A stretch of DNA of 40,992 bases, taken from a virus. The notes under the pieces are model-generated. The model did not search any database. It worked only from the letters and a program-made list of their open reading frames with translations, and was not told the origin of the DNA. Position numbers and translations under genes: made by a program. This document shows, piece by piece, positions 23,199 through 32,062 of the stretch; the first letter of the stretch is position 1; every line of letters begins with the position of its first letter. The stretch covers positions 1 to 40,992 of the IMG/VR virus record IMGVR_UViG_3300010354_019506; one strand, 5' to 3'.

Positions 23199-24221
23199 AT
23201 GCATTTAATCGATCAAGAACTAAATTTAATGATTCGAGGAAGATTTGAGGAAGGATGGCAAATCGCAGAAGAAATCGAACGAACCGATCCAAACAATCCA
23301 CGTGGAAAATTTAATCGTGGATGGTTTTTAATTCATCGGGGGCAATTTCAGGAAGGTTATCGTTGTCTCGAAAATGGAAGATTCCTTGATGTTTATGGAA
23401 GTCCGCCCCTTAAAACTAATAAACCAATTTGGAGATATCAAGACTTAAAAAACAAAGTAGTTTTGATTAATCTAGAAGCTGGGTACGGAGATCAAATTAT
23501 TAGTTCTAGATTTGCCATTGATGTAGAAAATCGTGGCGGTAAAGCTATTTTAGCTTGCACTCCAGATATACATTGTCTCTTTAAGAGAATACCAGGATGT
23601 TTCAAATGTATAGAGTATACCGAAATATCAAATACAAGATTTGATTATTGGATTCCTGGATTTAGTTGCGGGTGGCTTTTTGGGCATACATTCGATTCGT
23701 TACCAAATCAACCGTATATTTTTTCAGATCCAACATATGTTCTTAAATGGAAAAAAATTTTAAAAACCGATCGAAAGTTTCGAGTAGGAATTCGATGGAG
23801 TGGAAATCCCAAATTTGAGCATCAACAATTTAGGACTTTTCCGGCTGATAATTTAATAAATTTATGCAAAAAATATAAAAATATTCAATTTTATAGTTTA
23901 CAGAGAGACAACGATCTAAGAGAATTGCCTGAAGAAATAATCGATCTACAACATCAATTAGAAACATGGGATGATACTGCTGCCTGCATAGAAAATCTCG
24001 ATTTAGTTATTAGTTCTTGTACAAGTATCGCACATCTGTCAGGAGCTATGGGTAAAAAAACATGGGTCATAGTACCAATTTTGCCATATCATGTATGGGC
24101 ACATGGTAACGAGCATTCACCATGGTATGGTACTAATACTAAAATTTATAGACAAACTAAATTCGGAGATTGGTCGGAAACTTTTATTAAAATAAATGAC
24201 GATTTAAATAAAAATTTTTAA
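23199..24221 (+). CDS. TPR plus GT9-like glycosyltransferase
   Basis: 340 residues. Residues 1-60 form a TPR-like helical pair (GRFEEGWQIAEEIERTDPNNPRG..NRGW.L...GQFQEGYRCLENG). Residues about 85-335 resemble the heptosyltransferase/GT9 fold seen in TPR-GT9 proteins: VLINLEAGYGDQIISSRF at the N-terminal Rossmann strand, VGIRWSGNPKF in the middle, FYSLQRDND, then DLVISSCTSIAHLSGAMGKKTWV. The last segment contains the (S/D)(T/S)..HL.GA motif of the nucleotide-sugar site. It opens the sugar cassette after a 39-base gap with no Shine-Dalgarno. A TATAAATC near-match to the late box lies at 23156-23163. Confidence 0.8.
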   Translation: MHLIDQELNLMIRGRFEEGWQIAEEIERTDPNNPRGKFNRGWFLIHRGQFQEGYRCLENGRFLDVYGSPPLKTNKPIWRYQDLKNKVVLINLEAGYGDQIISSRFAIDVENRGGKAILACTPDIHCLFKRIPGCFKCIEYTEISNTRFDYWIPGFSCGWLFGHTFDSLPNQPYIFSDPTYVLKWKKILKTDRKFRVGIRWSGNPKFEHQQFRTFPADNLINLCKKYKNIQFYSLQRDNDLRELPEEIIDLQHQLETWDDTAACIENLDLVISSCTSIAHLSGAMGKKTWVIVPILPYHVWAHGNEHSPWYGTNTKIYRQTKFGDWSETFIKINDDLNKNF

Positions 24222-24240
24222 TCTTATGTTATTATCATAC

Positions 24241-24259
24241 ATAAAGTTTTAAACTTTAT
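24241..24259. repeat. AT-rich perfect inverted repeat before the sulfotransferase gene
   Basis: ATAAAGTTT and AAACTTTAT around a single central T. A stem of seven with a five-base loop could form in RNA. It occupies most of the gap before the start at 24269. Confidence 0.6.
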
Positions 24260-24268
24260 GAGTCATTG

Positions 24269-25063
24269 ATGAAAGAAATTTATTTTATATCTGGATTGCC
24301 ACGTAGCGGAAGCACTTTAATTGCAAATCTTTTGAAACAAAACGATAAAATTCATGGGGAATCTGTTAGTGCCTTGGCTACACTAATTAGTACAGTTCAT
24401 CATAATTGGCATACTATCGAAACAGTCGATGAGTACAATAACTTAGAAAATAAACAAGGGTTATTAAATGGTATGTTACAAGGCTATTATTCTCATTTAG
24501 AAAAAAATATTGTATTTGATAAAGATCGGGGATGGATTCCTATAATCGGTCTAATCGAAGCTTTCACACAAAAAGAAGTAAAAATGATAGTGTGTGTTAG
24601 AAATCCAGCAGAAATTTTAACTTCGTTTGAACGAATAAGAAGAGAAAATCCTTTATACAATATACTGCCCGACAGAGAACTTAGAGAAAAATCCTCTATC
24701 GCATCACGAGCATTTTATTATTCAAGTCCAGATGGCCCTCTCGGTCTGAGTCATAGAAATTTACAAGATGCTATTGTTATGGGATATCTAAATAGAATGT
24801 TGTTTATAGATTATAATCGATTTTGTAATAGTCCAAGAACTCAGATGAAAAGAATTTATGATTTTTTTAAATTTCCTTATTTTGAACATAATTTTGAAAA
24901 AATCGTTCAAGACGAACACTATAATCATTATGCACAAGGATTACCTAATCTTCATAAAATAAAAGAATCGGTAGTTAAATCAACTGTTAATCCAGTCGAA
25001 TATTTAGGTTTAGAGTTGTATGAACAATATAATCGAGAAATTTTTTGGAACGCTTGGATTTGA
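24269..25063 (+). CDS. PAPS-dependent sulfotransferase-like protein
   Basis: 264 residues. Predicted to transfer sulfate from PAPS to a hydroxyl or amine acceptor, most likely a sugar in this context. The 5'-phosphosulfate loop is FISGLPRSGSTLIANLL (PRSGST at 11-16). The 3'-phosphate-binding region matches VRNPAEILTSF (about 110-120) with the expected Arg and Ser-type positions. The DKDRGWIP region precedes it as in this family. I use the ATG at 24269 rather than the TTG three bases before. The start is preceded by a short ATG-AGT-CAT-TGA reading frame whose stop overlaps this ATG. It ends two bases before a methyltransferase gene, so they form an operon. Confidence 0.82.
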   Translation: MKEIYFISGLPRSGSTLIANLLKQNDKIHGESVSALATLISTVHHNWHTIETVDEYNNLENKQGLLNGMLQGYYSHLEKNIVFDKDRGWIPIIGLIEAFTQKEVKMIVCVRNPAEILTSFERIRRENPLYNILPDRELREKSSIASRAFYYSSPDGPLGLSHRNLQDAIVMGYLNRMLFIDYNRFCNSPRTQMKRIYDFFKFPYFEHNFEKIVQDEHYNHYAQGLPNLHKIKESVVKSTVNPVEYLGLELYEQYNREIFWNAWI

Positions 25064-25065
25064 AT

Positions 25066-25671
25066 ATGATTCCCGAACAAACACAATTAAATATGGGATG
25101 TGGTTTTAAAAAATTAAACTCTTTTTGGAACGTAGACATAGAACCCAAATGTAATCCCGATCAAGTTTTAGATTTTGAACAAACACCTTGGCCTTACCAA
25201 GATAATTTTTTTGAAAAAATTAATGCCGATAACATATTAGAGCATTTAGGACAGGATCCGAAAGTATTTACTAACATCATCAAAGAGATGTATCGAGTAA
25301 GTAAACCCGATGCTGAATGGTTTATTCGAGTCCCTCATCATCGCTGTGACCTTTTTTGGGACGATTATACTCATGTCAGAGTTATAACCGAAAAAACTAT
25401 TCGAATGTTTGACCAAACTATAAATTGGAATTCTATACAAAATAATATAAGCGATTCTACTTACGGTATCTATCATAATGTAGATTTAGAATTACTTGAT
25501 GTAGAGTATAATTTAATCCATCAATGGAAAGAATTATTGAACGAAGGAATGATCGGGCACAAACAATTAAATATAGCACTTAATACAAAATCTAATGTAG
25601 CTGAAACTGTGTCGATGTTTGTTCGTGTTCATAAACCCGGCCGTTGTTCACATCTTTTAAATAAAATTTAA
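25066..25671 (+). CDS. SAM-dependent methyltransferase (class I)
   Basis: 201 residues. The N-terminal Rossmann motif is LNMGCGFKKLNSFWNVDIEP (8-27), followed by DQVLDFEQTPWPYQDNFFEKI and DNILEHL. This is the Methyltransf_11-like pattern seen in sugar-cluster methyltransferases, where motif I is LN.GCG. The acceptor cannot be read. The ATG at 25066 sits two bases after the sulfotransferase stop; an upstream in-frame TTG is less plausible. It is followed by an FkbM-type methyltransferase seven bases later. Confidence 0.82.
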   Translation: MIPEQTQLNMGCGFKKLNSFWNVDIEPKCNPDQVLDFEQTPWPYQDNFFEKINADNILEHLGQDPKVFTNIIKEMYRVSKPDAEWFIRVPHHRCDLFWDDYTHVRVITEKTIRMFDQTINWNSIQNNISDSTYGIYHNVDLELLDVEYNLIHQWKELLNEGMIGHKQLNIALNTKSNVAETVSMFVRVHKPGRCSHLLNKI

Positions 25672-25678
25672 TTTGTTA

Positions 25679-26467
25679 ATGATTATCGGAAACAAATCTA
25701 GACGTAATATTCTCGTCAGTACCGATCACGGATTGATGATAGTCAACAGATTTGATTATTTTGTTGGTGATAACAACGAATTGATCGGACACGGACAATG
25801 GTTGTTAGATCACGGAAATTGTGACACAGTTGAAGCATTTATCTGTTTAAGAATGTTAGAGTCTTTTAAAGATCCGGTGATGTTTGATATAGGATCAAAT
25901 ATAGGAACAATAACTACATTAATTGGAAATATTCTAGAATCTACTCAAATATATTGTTTCGAACCACAAGAGGATGTGTACAAAATTTTATGTGGTAATT
26001 TAGCTATTAATAACTTACACAACTGTCATCCTTATAATATTGCTTTCGGAGGCGAGGATAAAACTATAACTGTCGACGAACCTGACTATAGCAAACCAAA
26101 TGATTTTGGAATTTTTAGTTTAATTGAAAATAAAATATCAAATACCAGCGGAAGAAAAATTGTCGTTGATGTTTATCGACTTGATACATTTATAGAAAAA
26201 TATAATATTCAAAAATTAAATCTTTTAAAGATTGATGCCGAGGGTATGGATTTGCAAATTCTGCACGGAGCAACTAACACGATAAAAAAATTTAATCCCG
26301 TAATTCTAGTTGAATACTCTGATAATCGAATTTCAATTAAAGATCAATTAGAGCAATATCTTTCAAAAGAAAAATATAATTTTATTACAGTAGGAAATAA
26401 TTTACTATCTATACCAAAAGAATATCCTATGCCTGATCTTCGAGAATTTCGAAATTTTATCCGATGA
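25679..26467 (+). CDS. FkbM-type methyltransferase
   Basis: 262 residues. SAM-binding motif VMFDIGSNIGTITTLIG (about 67-83), acidic strand YCFEPQ, and the FkbM signature LNLLKIDAEGMDLQILHGA near 182-200 followed by NPVILVEYS. FkbM enzymes O-methylate hydroxyls, often on sugars. I use ATG 25679 over the TTG at 25673; neither has a Shine-Dalgarno. The stop overlaps the next start (ATGA). It is one of several FkbM domains in this cassette. Confidence 0.85.
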   Translation: MIIGNKSRRNILVSTDHGLMIVNRFDYFVGDNNELIGHGQWLLDHGNCDTVEAFICLRMLESFKDPVMFDIGSNIGTITTLIGNILESTQIYCFEPQEDVYKILCGNLAINNLHNCHPYNIAFGGEDKTITVDEPDYSKPNDFGIFSLIENKISNTSGRKIVVDVYRLDTFIEKYNIQKLNLLKIDAEGMDLQILHGATNTIKKFNPVILVEYSDNRISIKDQLEQYLSKEKYNFITVGNNLLSIPKEYPMPDLREFRNFIR

Positions 26468-27249
26468 AAATAGAAATCTTTTTAAGGACTCATGATGCAT
26501 CTAATGTTCATGCTGGTGCAGAAAGATATTGCAATTTTTCTAAATCAACATTGGCATTAGGTTGCACTCGATCATTGATTCGATCATTGAATCAGTTCAG
26601 AGGAACTGTCCAACTTATAGTATCCGATGATCATAGTTCCGACAGTTTTGTCAACGATCTGAAAGAATCCTTAACACACTGTCGATTTCCTTACAAATTA
26701 ATTCATTTGGATCAGTCAGGAAATAATTATAGCTGTCTAAAACAATTTGAACTTTGTCATGACAGTACAGCAGATCTAGTTTATTCTGTTGAAGATGATT
26801 ATTTGCATTGTGAATCGGCTATATCCGAAATGGTAGAGAATTATCTTTATTTTAAATCAAAGTTAAATAACGAAGTAGCTATGTTTCCGTATGATGCAGT
26901 TGAAGAATACGAACCGCCATGGCTAGGTCCCAGTGTATTAGTAAGAGGAACTCGTCGTCACTGGAAAACTGGTCCTAATACTACCGGAACATTTATGTGT
27001 AGTCCAGAAATAGTTAGAAAATACTGGCATCATTTTTATGATTTAGCTACCTATTATGTTCCTTGGCAAGATCATAAACCAGGACAAACATCTAAATCCG
27101 AACAAGAAACTATTTGTCAAATTTGGAAAAATCATGTAACTAGATTTAATCCTATTCCCAGTCTAGCACTGCATATGCAATTCGAACAACATAGAGATCC
27201 CTATATCAATTGGCAAGATTGGTGGGATCGATATGCCTGCTCATTCTAA
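26464..27249 (+). CDS. GT2-like glycosyltransferase
   Basis: 261 residues with a GT-A fold pattern. The N-terminal strand IEIFLRTH is followed by LIVSDDHSSDS (D55, D56), the nucleotide-binding site, and by LVYSVEDDYLHC (E110-D112), the metal-binding DXD-like motif. A C-terminal region with many Trp and His (YWHHFYDLATYYVPWQDH) is likely the acceptor side. It begins in the overlap with the FkbM gene. A 58-base gap follows, so it probably ends a coupled subgroup. Confidence 0.8.
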   Translation: MKIEIFLRTHDASNVHAGAERYCNFSKSTLALGCTRSLIRSLNQFRGTVQLIVSDDHSSDSFVNDLKESLTHCRFPYKLIHLDQSGNNYSCLKQFELCHDSTADLVYSVEDDYLHCESAISEMVENYLYFKSKLNNEVAMFPYDAVEEYEPPWLGPSVLVRGTRRHWKTGPNTTGTFMCSPEIVRKYWHHFYDLATYYVPWQDHKPGQTSKSEQETICQIWKNHVTRFNPIPSLALHMQFEQHRDPYINWQDWWDRYACSF

Positions 27250-27294
27250 ATATTTTACTTTTACCACACTTTTGTAGTTAAATACTACTCTTAA

Positions 27295-27302
27295 CATAAA
27301 TC
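27295..27302 (+). promoter_or_regulatory. weak late-promoter-like box (CATAAATC)
   Basis: One mismatch from NATAAATA, six bases before the start at 27308. A short hairpin GTAGT-taaat-ACTAC lies at 27274-27288 in the same gap. Confidence 0.25.
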
Positions 27303-27307
27303 AATCT

Positions 27308-28294
27308 ATGGACAATTTTGCAAAACTTGTAATCGATCATGGCGGTTCTATACATCCATTGATCATTCCTTCGTCAATCACACGTGGCACCGGATTAATG
27401 AATCCTAGCATCTTCAATGATAACGGAAAACTATTAGTTAATCTTCGTCATGTAAACTATACTTTTTATCACAGCGAAGAAAAACTTTTTCAACATCCTT
27501 GGGGACCACTGACTTATATACATCCCGAAAACGATATGCATCTTCGAACAGATAATTATTATCTTGAATTAAATGATCAATTTGAAATAACAAGATATAA
27601 TAAAATAGATACCAGTCTATTTGATACATATGAACCCCAATGGGATTTCGTAGGATTGGAAGATGCCCGAATTTTTCGGTGGGATGGAAAATTATATATT
27701 AGTGGAGTACGTCGAGATACTACGACCAATGGACAAGGCCGAATGGAACTAAGTGAAATCATAGTCAGACCTGACCATGTAAAAGAAATTTCACGATTTA
27801 GAATTCCTCCTCCCAAGGATCTTAATTCTTATTGCGAAAAAAATTGGATGCCTGTTTTAGATCAACCATATACATATGTAAAATGGTCAAACCCTACCGA
27901 GGTAGTACAAGTTAACCCCGAAGATCAAAGTTGTAAAACGATTACATTAACAAAACAAATCGATCTTCCAAGAGACCTCAGAGGTGGGAGCCAAGTTCTA
28001 AAATTTGGCGATATGTATATGACTGTTACACACGAAGTGATGTTGTTTAATAGTGAGGTAGGTAGAAAAGATGGTGTATATCGACATAGATTTATAGTAT
28101 GGGATCAAGATTGGAATATTGTTAAAACTTCTAAAGATTTTGCTTTTCTTGATGCCGATGTTGAATTCGCTGTTGGTATGTGTAAATGGAACTCTGATGA
28201 ATTATTAATTACATTTGGGTTTCAAGATAATGCTGCTTTTCTTTTAAGAACTCCAATGGTTGTTTTTGAAAAATTTATCAATGGCGAATTATGA
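27308..28294 (+). CDS. GH130-like five-bladed propeller protein
   Basis: 328 residues resembling glycoside phosphorylases and hydrolases of family GH130 (beta-mannoside phosphorylases) and related propellers. Typical segments are MNPSIFNDNGKLLVNLRHVNY (about 31-51), the LEDARIFRWDGKLYIS motif (about 117-132), EKNWMPV, LRGGSQVLKFGDMYMTVTHE and ITFGFQDNAAFLL. The catalytic acid of GH130 is an Asp; candidates in LEDAR exist but I cannot assign it. It could cleave or phosphorolyse a mannose-type linkage, or only bind a sugar. The stop overlaps the next gene by four bases. Confidence 0.75.
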   Translation: MDNFAKLVIDHGGSIHPLIIPSSITRGTGLMNPSIFNDNGKLLVNLRHVNYTFYHSEEKLFQHPWGPLTYIHPENDMHLRTDNYYLELNDQFEITRYNKIDTSLFDTYEPQWDFVGLEDARIFRWDGKLYISGVRRDTTTNGQGRMELSEIIVRPDHVKEISRFRIPPPKDLNSYCEKNWMPVLDQPYTYVKWSNPTEVVQVNPEDQSCKTITLTKQIDLPRDLRGGSQVLKFGDMYMTVTHEVMLFNSEVGRKDGVYRHRFIVWDQDWNIVKTSKDFAFLDADVEFAVGMCKWNSDELLITFGFQDNAAFLLRTPMVVFEKFINGEL

Positions 28295-29601
28295 AAATTG
28301 TTAATTGTTTTCCTTATCTCGGAAATAACGAATTACTAGAATTACGTATTAGATTGTTATATGATCATGTTGACAAATTTATTATTTCTGAGGGTGATAG
28401 AAACATTGACGGAAAACCAAAACCTTTTATTTTAGATTCGATAATCAAGAAACTAAATTTACCTGATGATAAAATTGAAATCGTTAAAGTAAATCTGCCT
28501 AGGGCGGTCACTAACGAAGAAAGAATTACTATTCAAAGAAATGCATTAAGCAATAGCATAGACGAAACTACTATTGCCTTTGTCACTGACGAATACGAAA
28601 TAATCGATCCTACCTACATAAAATACTACGCAATAATGGCTCAAAATAATCTGTTTGGTATTTTGAGAATTCCAATGGCTGTTCTTGTTGATGGAGCTAA
28701 TTTTAAAGCCGAACAGCTTAATCAAACTCCTATTTTATGGGCGTCGGGTTTTGTTTGTTTGTTATCTCATATAGAAAAATTCAATCTCTCAGAGATTAGA
28801 CAAGGATACGAATTTGATCAAGAAAATTCTGACTTTCCGAATTTATTTCTTAAAGATAATAATCTCATTGAAGATGCCGGATGGTGTTTTAATAACATCC
28901 CTTGCAGTAGAAAAAAATATCCAAGAGATCGACTACCCAAGATTATTTTCGAACACAAACATTTAAATGATTATTTTTTAATAGATCAAATTAATAATAA
29001 AACTGGATTCACTGTGGTACAAGTTGGAACCAATGATGCCAACGATGATATTTCTAAATATATTTTAGAAAATTACAACGATGTGAAATTAGGAATTTTC
29101 GTCGAACCGAATGCATTGCATCATCCGTTAATTAAACAAAGATATTCAAGTTATTCTAATATTTTTGTTGAACATAAAGCTATTGTTACTTCAACAATCA
29201 GCGAACCTGTGATTCCTTTCTACTATCAAACAAAAGAATTACCAAAATATTATTCGTCGAGTATCAATATAGATTATATTATTCAAAAAGTTATCGACAA
29301 TGACAATTTAAAAGGTGGAGAAATTAAGTCGTTTGACGTCAATACAATTACACTAGATAATCTATTAGATTCGTATAACTTACAAAAACTAGATTGGCTT
29401 GTTTTAAACGCCGAAGGCATAGATGAACAAATTGTTTTAGAATTTCCGTGGTCAAGATATAATATCAAAAGAATAGAAATTAAAAACTATTGGATCACCG
29501 ACTCTGAGGACATTCTCAAAACAACATTTTTAGATATCGGGTATAAAAAAGTCCAATCAGTAAACAATTCATATTTCGCATTTCAACGAATTGATGAATA
29601 A
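28291..29601 (+). CDS. GT17-like glycosyltransferase fused to FkbM methyltransferase
   Basis: 436 residues in two domains. Residues 1 to about 235 match the GT17 (beta-1,4-N-acetylglucosaminyltransferase) pattern: IVNCFPYLGNNELLELRIRLLYDHVDKFIISEGDRNIDGKPKP at the start, then TIAFVTDEYEIIDP. Residues about 238-436 are an FkbM-type methyltransferase: TVVQVGTNDANDDIS at the SAM loop, LGIFVEPN at the acidic strand, and LDWLVLNAEGIDEQIVLEF at the signature strand. A sugar could be added and then methylated by the same protein. Starts within ATGA of the propeller gene, and its 3' end overlaps the next gene by eight bases. Confidence 0.82.
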   Translation: MKIVNCFPYLGNNELLELRIRLLYDHVDKFIISEGDRNIDGKPKPFILDSIIKKLNLPDDKIEIVKVNLPRAVTNEERITIQRNALSNSIDETTIAFVTDEYEIIDPTYIKYYAIMAQNNLFGILRIPMAVLVDGANFKAEQLNQTPILWASGFVCLLSHIEKFNLSEIRQGYEFDQENSDFPNLFLKDNNLIEDAGWCFNNIPCSRKKYPRDRLPKIIFEHKHLNDYFLIDQINNKTGFTVVQVGTNDANDDISKYILENYNDVKLGIFVEPNALHHPLIKQRYSSYSNIFVEHKAIVTSTISEPVIPFYYQTKELPKYYSSSINIDYIIQKVIDNDNLKGGEIKSFDVNTITLDNLLDSYNLQKLDWLVLNAEGIDEQIVLEFPWSRYNIKRIEIKNYWITDSEDILKTTFLDIGYKKVQSVNNSYFAFQRIDE

Positions 29602-30568
29602 AAAAATATTAATACACTGTAACAGTCTAATCGAACGCGGTGGCTCTATTGCATGTTTTGACTATGCTTATTATCTACGACAATTTTTCAACATAGATCC
29701 CTATGTTGTTTATGATTTAAAGAATACAAATAGAGAGGATGTTGTAGATCGATTCCAAAAAGAATTTTTTACCTATGGTTATGAACATTTTGACCAAGTT
29801 CAATCTATCATCGATCAACAAAAAATTGATTATTTTTATGCATTAAAATACGGCATTATTGATCATATAGAAGTTAAAAATGCTCGCAACTTAATTCATA
29901 GTGTATTTTCAAGGGATCCGTCTCAGGTTCACGGCGATGTTTATGCTTTTATATCTGAATGGCAAAGCATTATGTGTCAACGAAAACTACCCTTTGTTCC
30001 CCATATGTTAAATCTTCCAAAACATGACAAAGATCTTAGAAATAAACTAAACATACCTCAAGACTCGATTGTCGTCGGAAGGTCGGGCGGAAAAGAAACT
30101 TTTAATATTCATTTTGTTTTTGAAGTGATACAACAGATTCTTGATTGTAGAGATGATATCTATTTTTTGTTCATTAATACCCCGGCTTTTTGTAATCATA
30201 ATAGATGTATTTTTTTAGATACTATAGTAGATTTAGATTATAAAGTCCAGTTCATTAATACATGTGATGCTATGCTACATGCTAGAGATTATGGGGAAAC
30301 CTTTGGAATCGGTGTACTAGAGTTCGCTAGTAACGGAAAACAAATTATTTCTTACAACAATCCAGAATTACAAAATACTCATCCATTGGGTGGAAGAGCT
30401 CATTTTCTTTACTTGGGTAATAATTGCCATAAGTATACCAATGCTCAAACCTTAACTGAGATTCTTTTAAATTTGGAAAAACAAAATCCATTTAATACAG
30501 ATTACTTAAATGAAATTTATTCTCCTAAACGAGTAACAAATCAATTTTATCAGGTGTTTTTACAATGA
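29594..30568 (+). CDS. GT-B (GT4-like) glycosyltransferase
   Basis: 324 residues. N-terminal KKILIHCNSLIERGGSIACFDYAYYLR is a GT-B acceptor domain opening with a glycine-rich loop. The C-terminal donor domain has IVVGRSGGKETFNIHFV, VQFINTCDAMLHARDYGETFGIGVLEF with the family E-x7-E-like site, and NGKQIISYNN. Typical of GT4 enzymes with nucleotide-activated sugar donors. The ATG at 29594 lies within the end of the preceding gene; the TTG just upstream is less likely. Ends in an ATGA overlap with the next gene. Confidence 0.8.
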   Translation: MNKKILIHCNSLIERGGSIACFDYAYYLRQFFNIDPYVVYDLKNTNREDVVDRFQKEFFTYGYEHFDQVQSIIDQQKIDYFYALKYGIIDHIEVKNARNLIHSVFSRDPSQVHGDVYAFISEWQSIMCQRKLPFVPHMLNLPKHDKDLRNKLNIPQDSIVVGRSGGKETFNIHFVFEVIQQILDCRDDIYFLFINTPAFCNHNRCIFLDTIVDLDYKVQFINTCDAMLHARDYGETFGIGVLEFASNGKQIISYNNPELQNTHPLGGRAHFLYLGNNCHKYTNAQTLTEILLNLEKQNPFNTDYLNEIYSPKRVTNQFYQVFLQ

Positions 30569-32058
30569 ACTATTGTTATCTTTTCGTCGACAACTTAAAT
30601 GGGCATCCATATGTTGACGGTTTTCATGAACTAACCAAATCTATCTCTGTACTTAAACAAACACAAGGCAAAGAAAATCCTGTGTATGTTTTTAATAACG
30701 AAATCGAAGGAAAAATATTTGATTTCTGCCAACAACAAAACTTAACACACATTTATCACCCATTGACTAGAAATTATTCTGGGTCAGACAAAATTAATCC
30801 TATTAGTATTTTGGTCGAAAAAATTAATGTTCTTAATAGATTCGACGAAAATCAAGACATCGTCTTTTTAGATACAGATACAGCATTCACCCAGAAAGTC
30901 GACGAGCAGTATTGGGATGAAAATCATGTTGTATTACACAATATAGAATATTTTCTTTGTGATTGGCGTAATTTAGGATCGATTCTTCCTAGACTAGACT
31001 GGAAACAGATTGGGGTCGAGTTTGATCGAACTTTTCCTATGTATAATACTGGTGTAATATATATCCCCAAGAGATTTCGAAAAGAATTAACAGAAAAAGC
31101 ATTGTGGATCGTCGATCAACTAAACAATGGGGAATTTCCGCCTGAAGAAAGAATGGGCAATAAACTTGATGAACAAATTGCATTGAGTATTGTACTACAT
31201 GATACATTCGGTCGATATGGACATATTAAACTATGTCATGACTCAATATATCATTATTGGGCCGAGAAACAAAACGGTATCAAATGGTGGGAAAATCCGA
31301 TTGATCAAAACATTAAACAAATTAAAATTCACGATAAGGATTTTCAGGTCGTGGGAAAATTTGAAGGATCGGATTGGAAACAATATTGGGATAGTGTTAA
31401 TGCTGGCACATGGGAACCGGAAACATTTCAAATCTTACGTCGATTTTTAGATCGAGATCATTCTTTTCTTGATATTGGTGCTTGGATCGGTCCAGTAACA
31501 TTATATGGATCGCAATTAGCTAAACACTGTTATTCTGTCGAACCAGACCCGGCTGCTTTTAAACAACTAAGCAAAAATGTTCAGTTGAATCAATTTGATA
31601 ATGTCACTCTTTGTAATGATGCAATACATACTTATAATGGTGAAACTCGTATGGGCAATCGTCAACATACACAAGGAAATAGTATGTCCGGTATATTATG
31701 GTCCAATGAGTCTGGATGGGATGTCAATTGTTCGACATTTGTTAATTTTTTTCAAAAGCATATTATCCGAGACTGTAATTTTATTAAAATGGATATCGAA
31801 GGTACTGAGGTAGAGTTGATACAAAGCAATATTAATTTTTTAAAATCTTTTGATCATACTTTATATGTTGCTCTCCATCCTATATATTATTCAAACTATT
31901 ATAGTTTTAGAGGTGTGTTAGAAACTATGCAACAAATTTATGGTAATCTTTATTTAGAAAATGGTCAACCATTGGATATAAACTTTGTTGTCGATAATTA
32001 TCGAAACTCTCTTTTTAGCGTGTTAGCCAGTAAAGTGCCTTTATCTCAACTATGGTGA
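30565..32058 (+). CDS. GT8-like glycosyltransferase fused to FkbM methyltransferase
   Basis: 497 residues. Residues 1 to about 245 have a GT-A fold: YLFVDNLNGHPYVDGFHELTKSI at the start, IVFLDTDTAFTQKVD with a DXD motif near 101-106, and a later FPMYNTGVIYIPK, as in GT8-like enzymes. From about 295 an FkbM-type methyltransferase follows: SFLDIGAWIGPVTLYGSQ, YSVEPDPAAF and NFIKMDIEGTEVELIQ. A hinge rich in Trp and charged residues joins the two. This is a second transferase-methyltransferase fusion in the cassette. Ends four bases before the next gene. Confidence 0.82.
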   Translation: MNYCYLFVDNLNGHPYVDGFHELTKSISVLKQTQGKENPVYVFNNEIEGKIFDFCQQQNLTHIYHPLTRNYSGSDKINPISILVEKINVLNRFDENQDIVFLDTDTAFTQKVDEQYWDENHVVLHNIEYFLCDWRNLGSILPRLDWKQIGVEFDRTFPMYNTGVIYIPKRFRKELTEKALWIVDQLNNGEFPPEERMGNKLDEQIALSIVLHDTFGRYGHIKLCHDSIYHYWAEKQNGIKWWENPIDQNIKQIKIHDKDFQVVGKFEGSDWKQYWDSVNAGTWEPETFQILRRFLDRDHSFLDIGAWIGPVTLYGSQLAKHCYSVEPDPAAFKQLSKNVQLNQFDNVTLCNDAIHTYNGETRMGNRQHTQGNSMSGILWSNESGWDVNCSTFVNFFQKHIIRDCNFIKMDIEGTEVELIQSNINFLKSFDHTLYVALHPIYYSNYYSFRGVLETMQQIYGNLYLENGQPLDINFVVDNYRNSLFSVLASKVPLSQLW

Positions 32059-32062
32059 TAAC

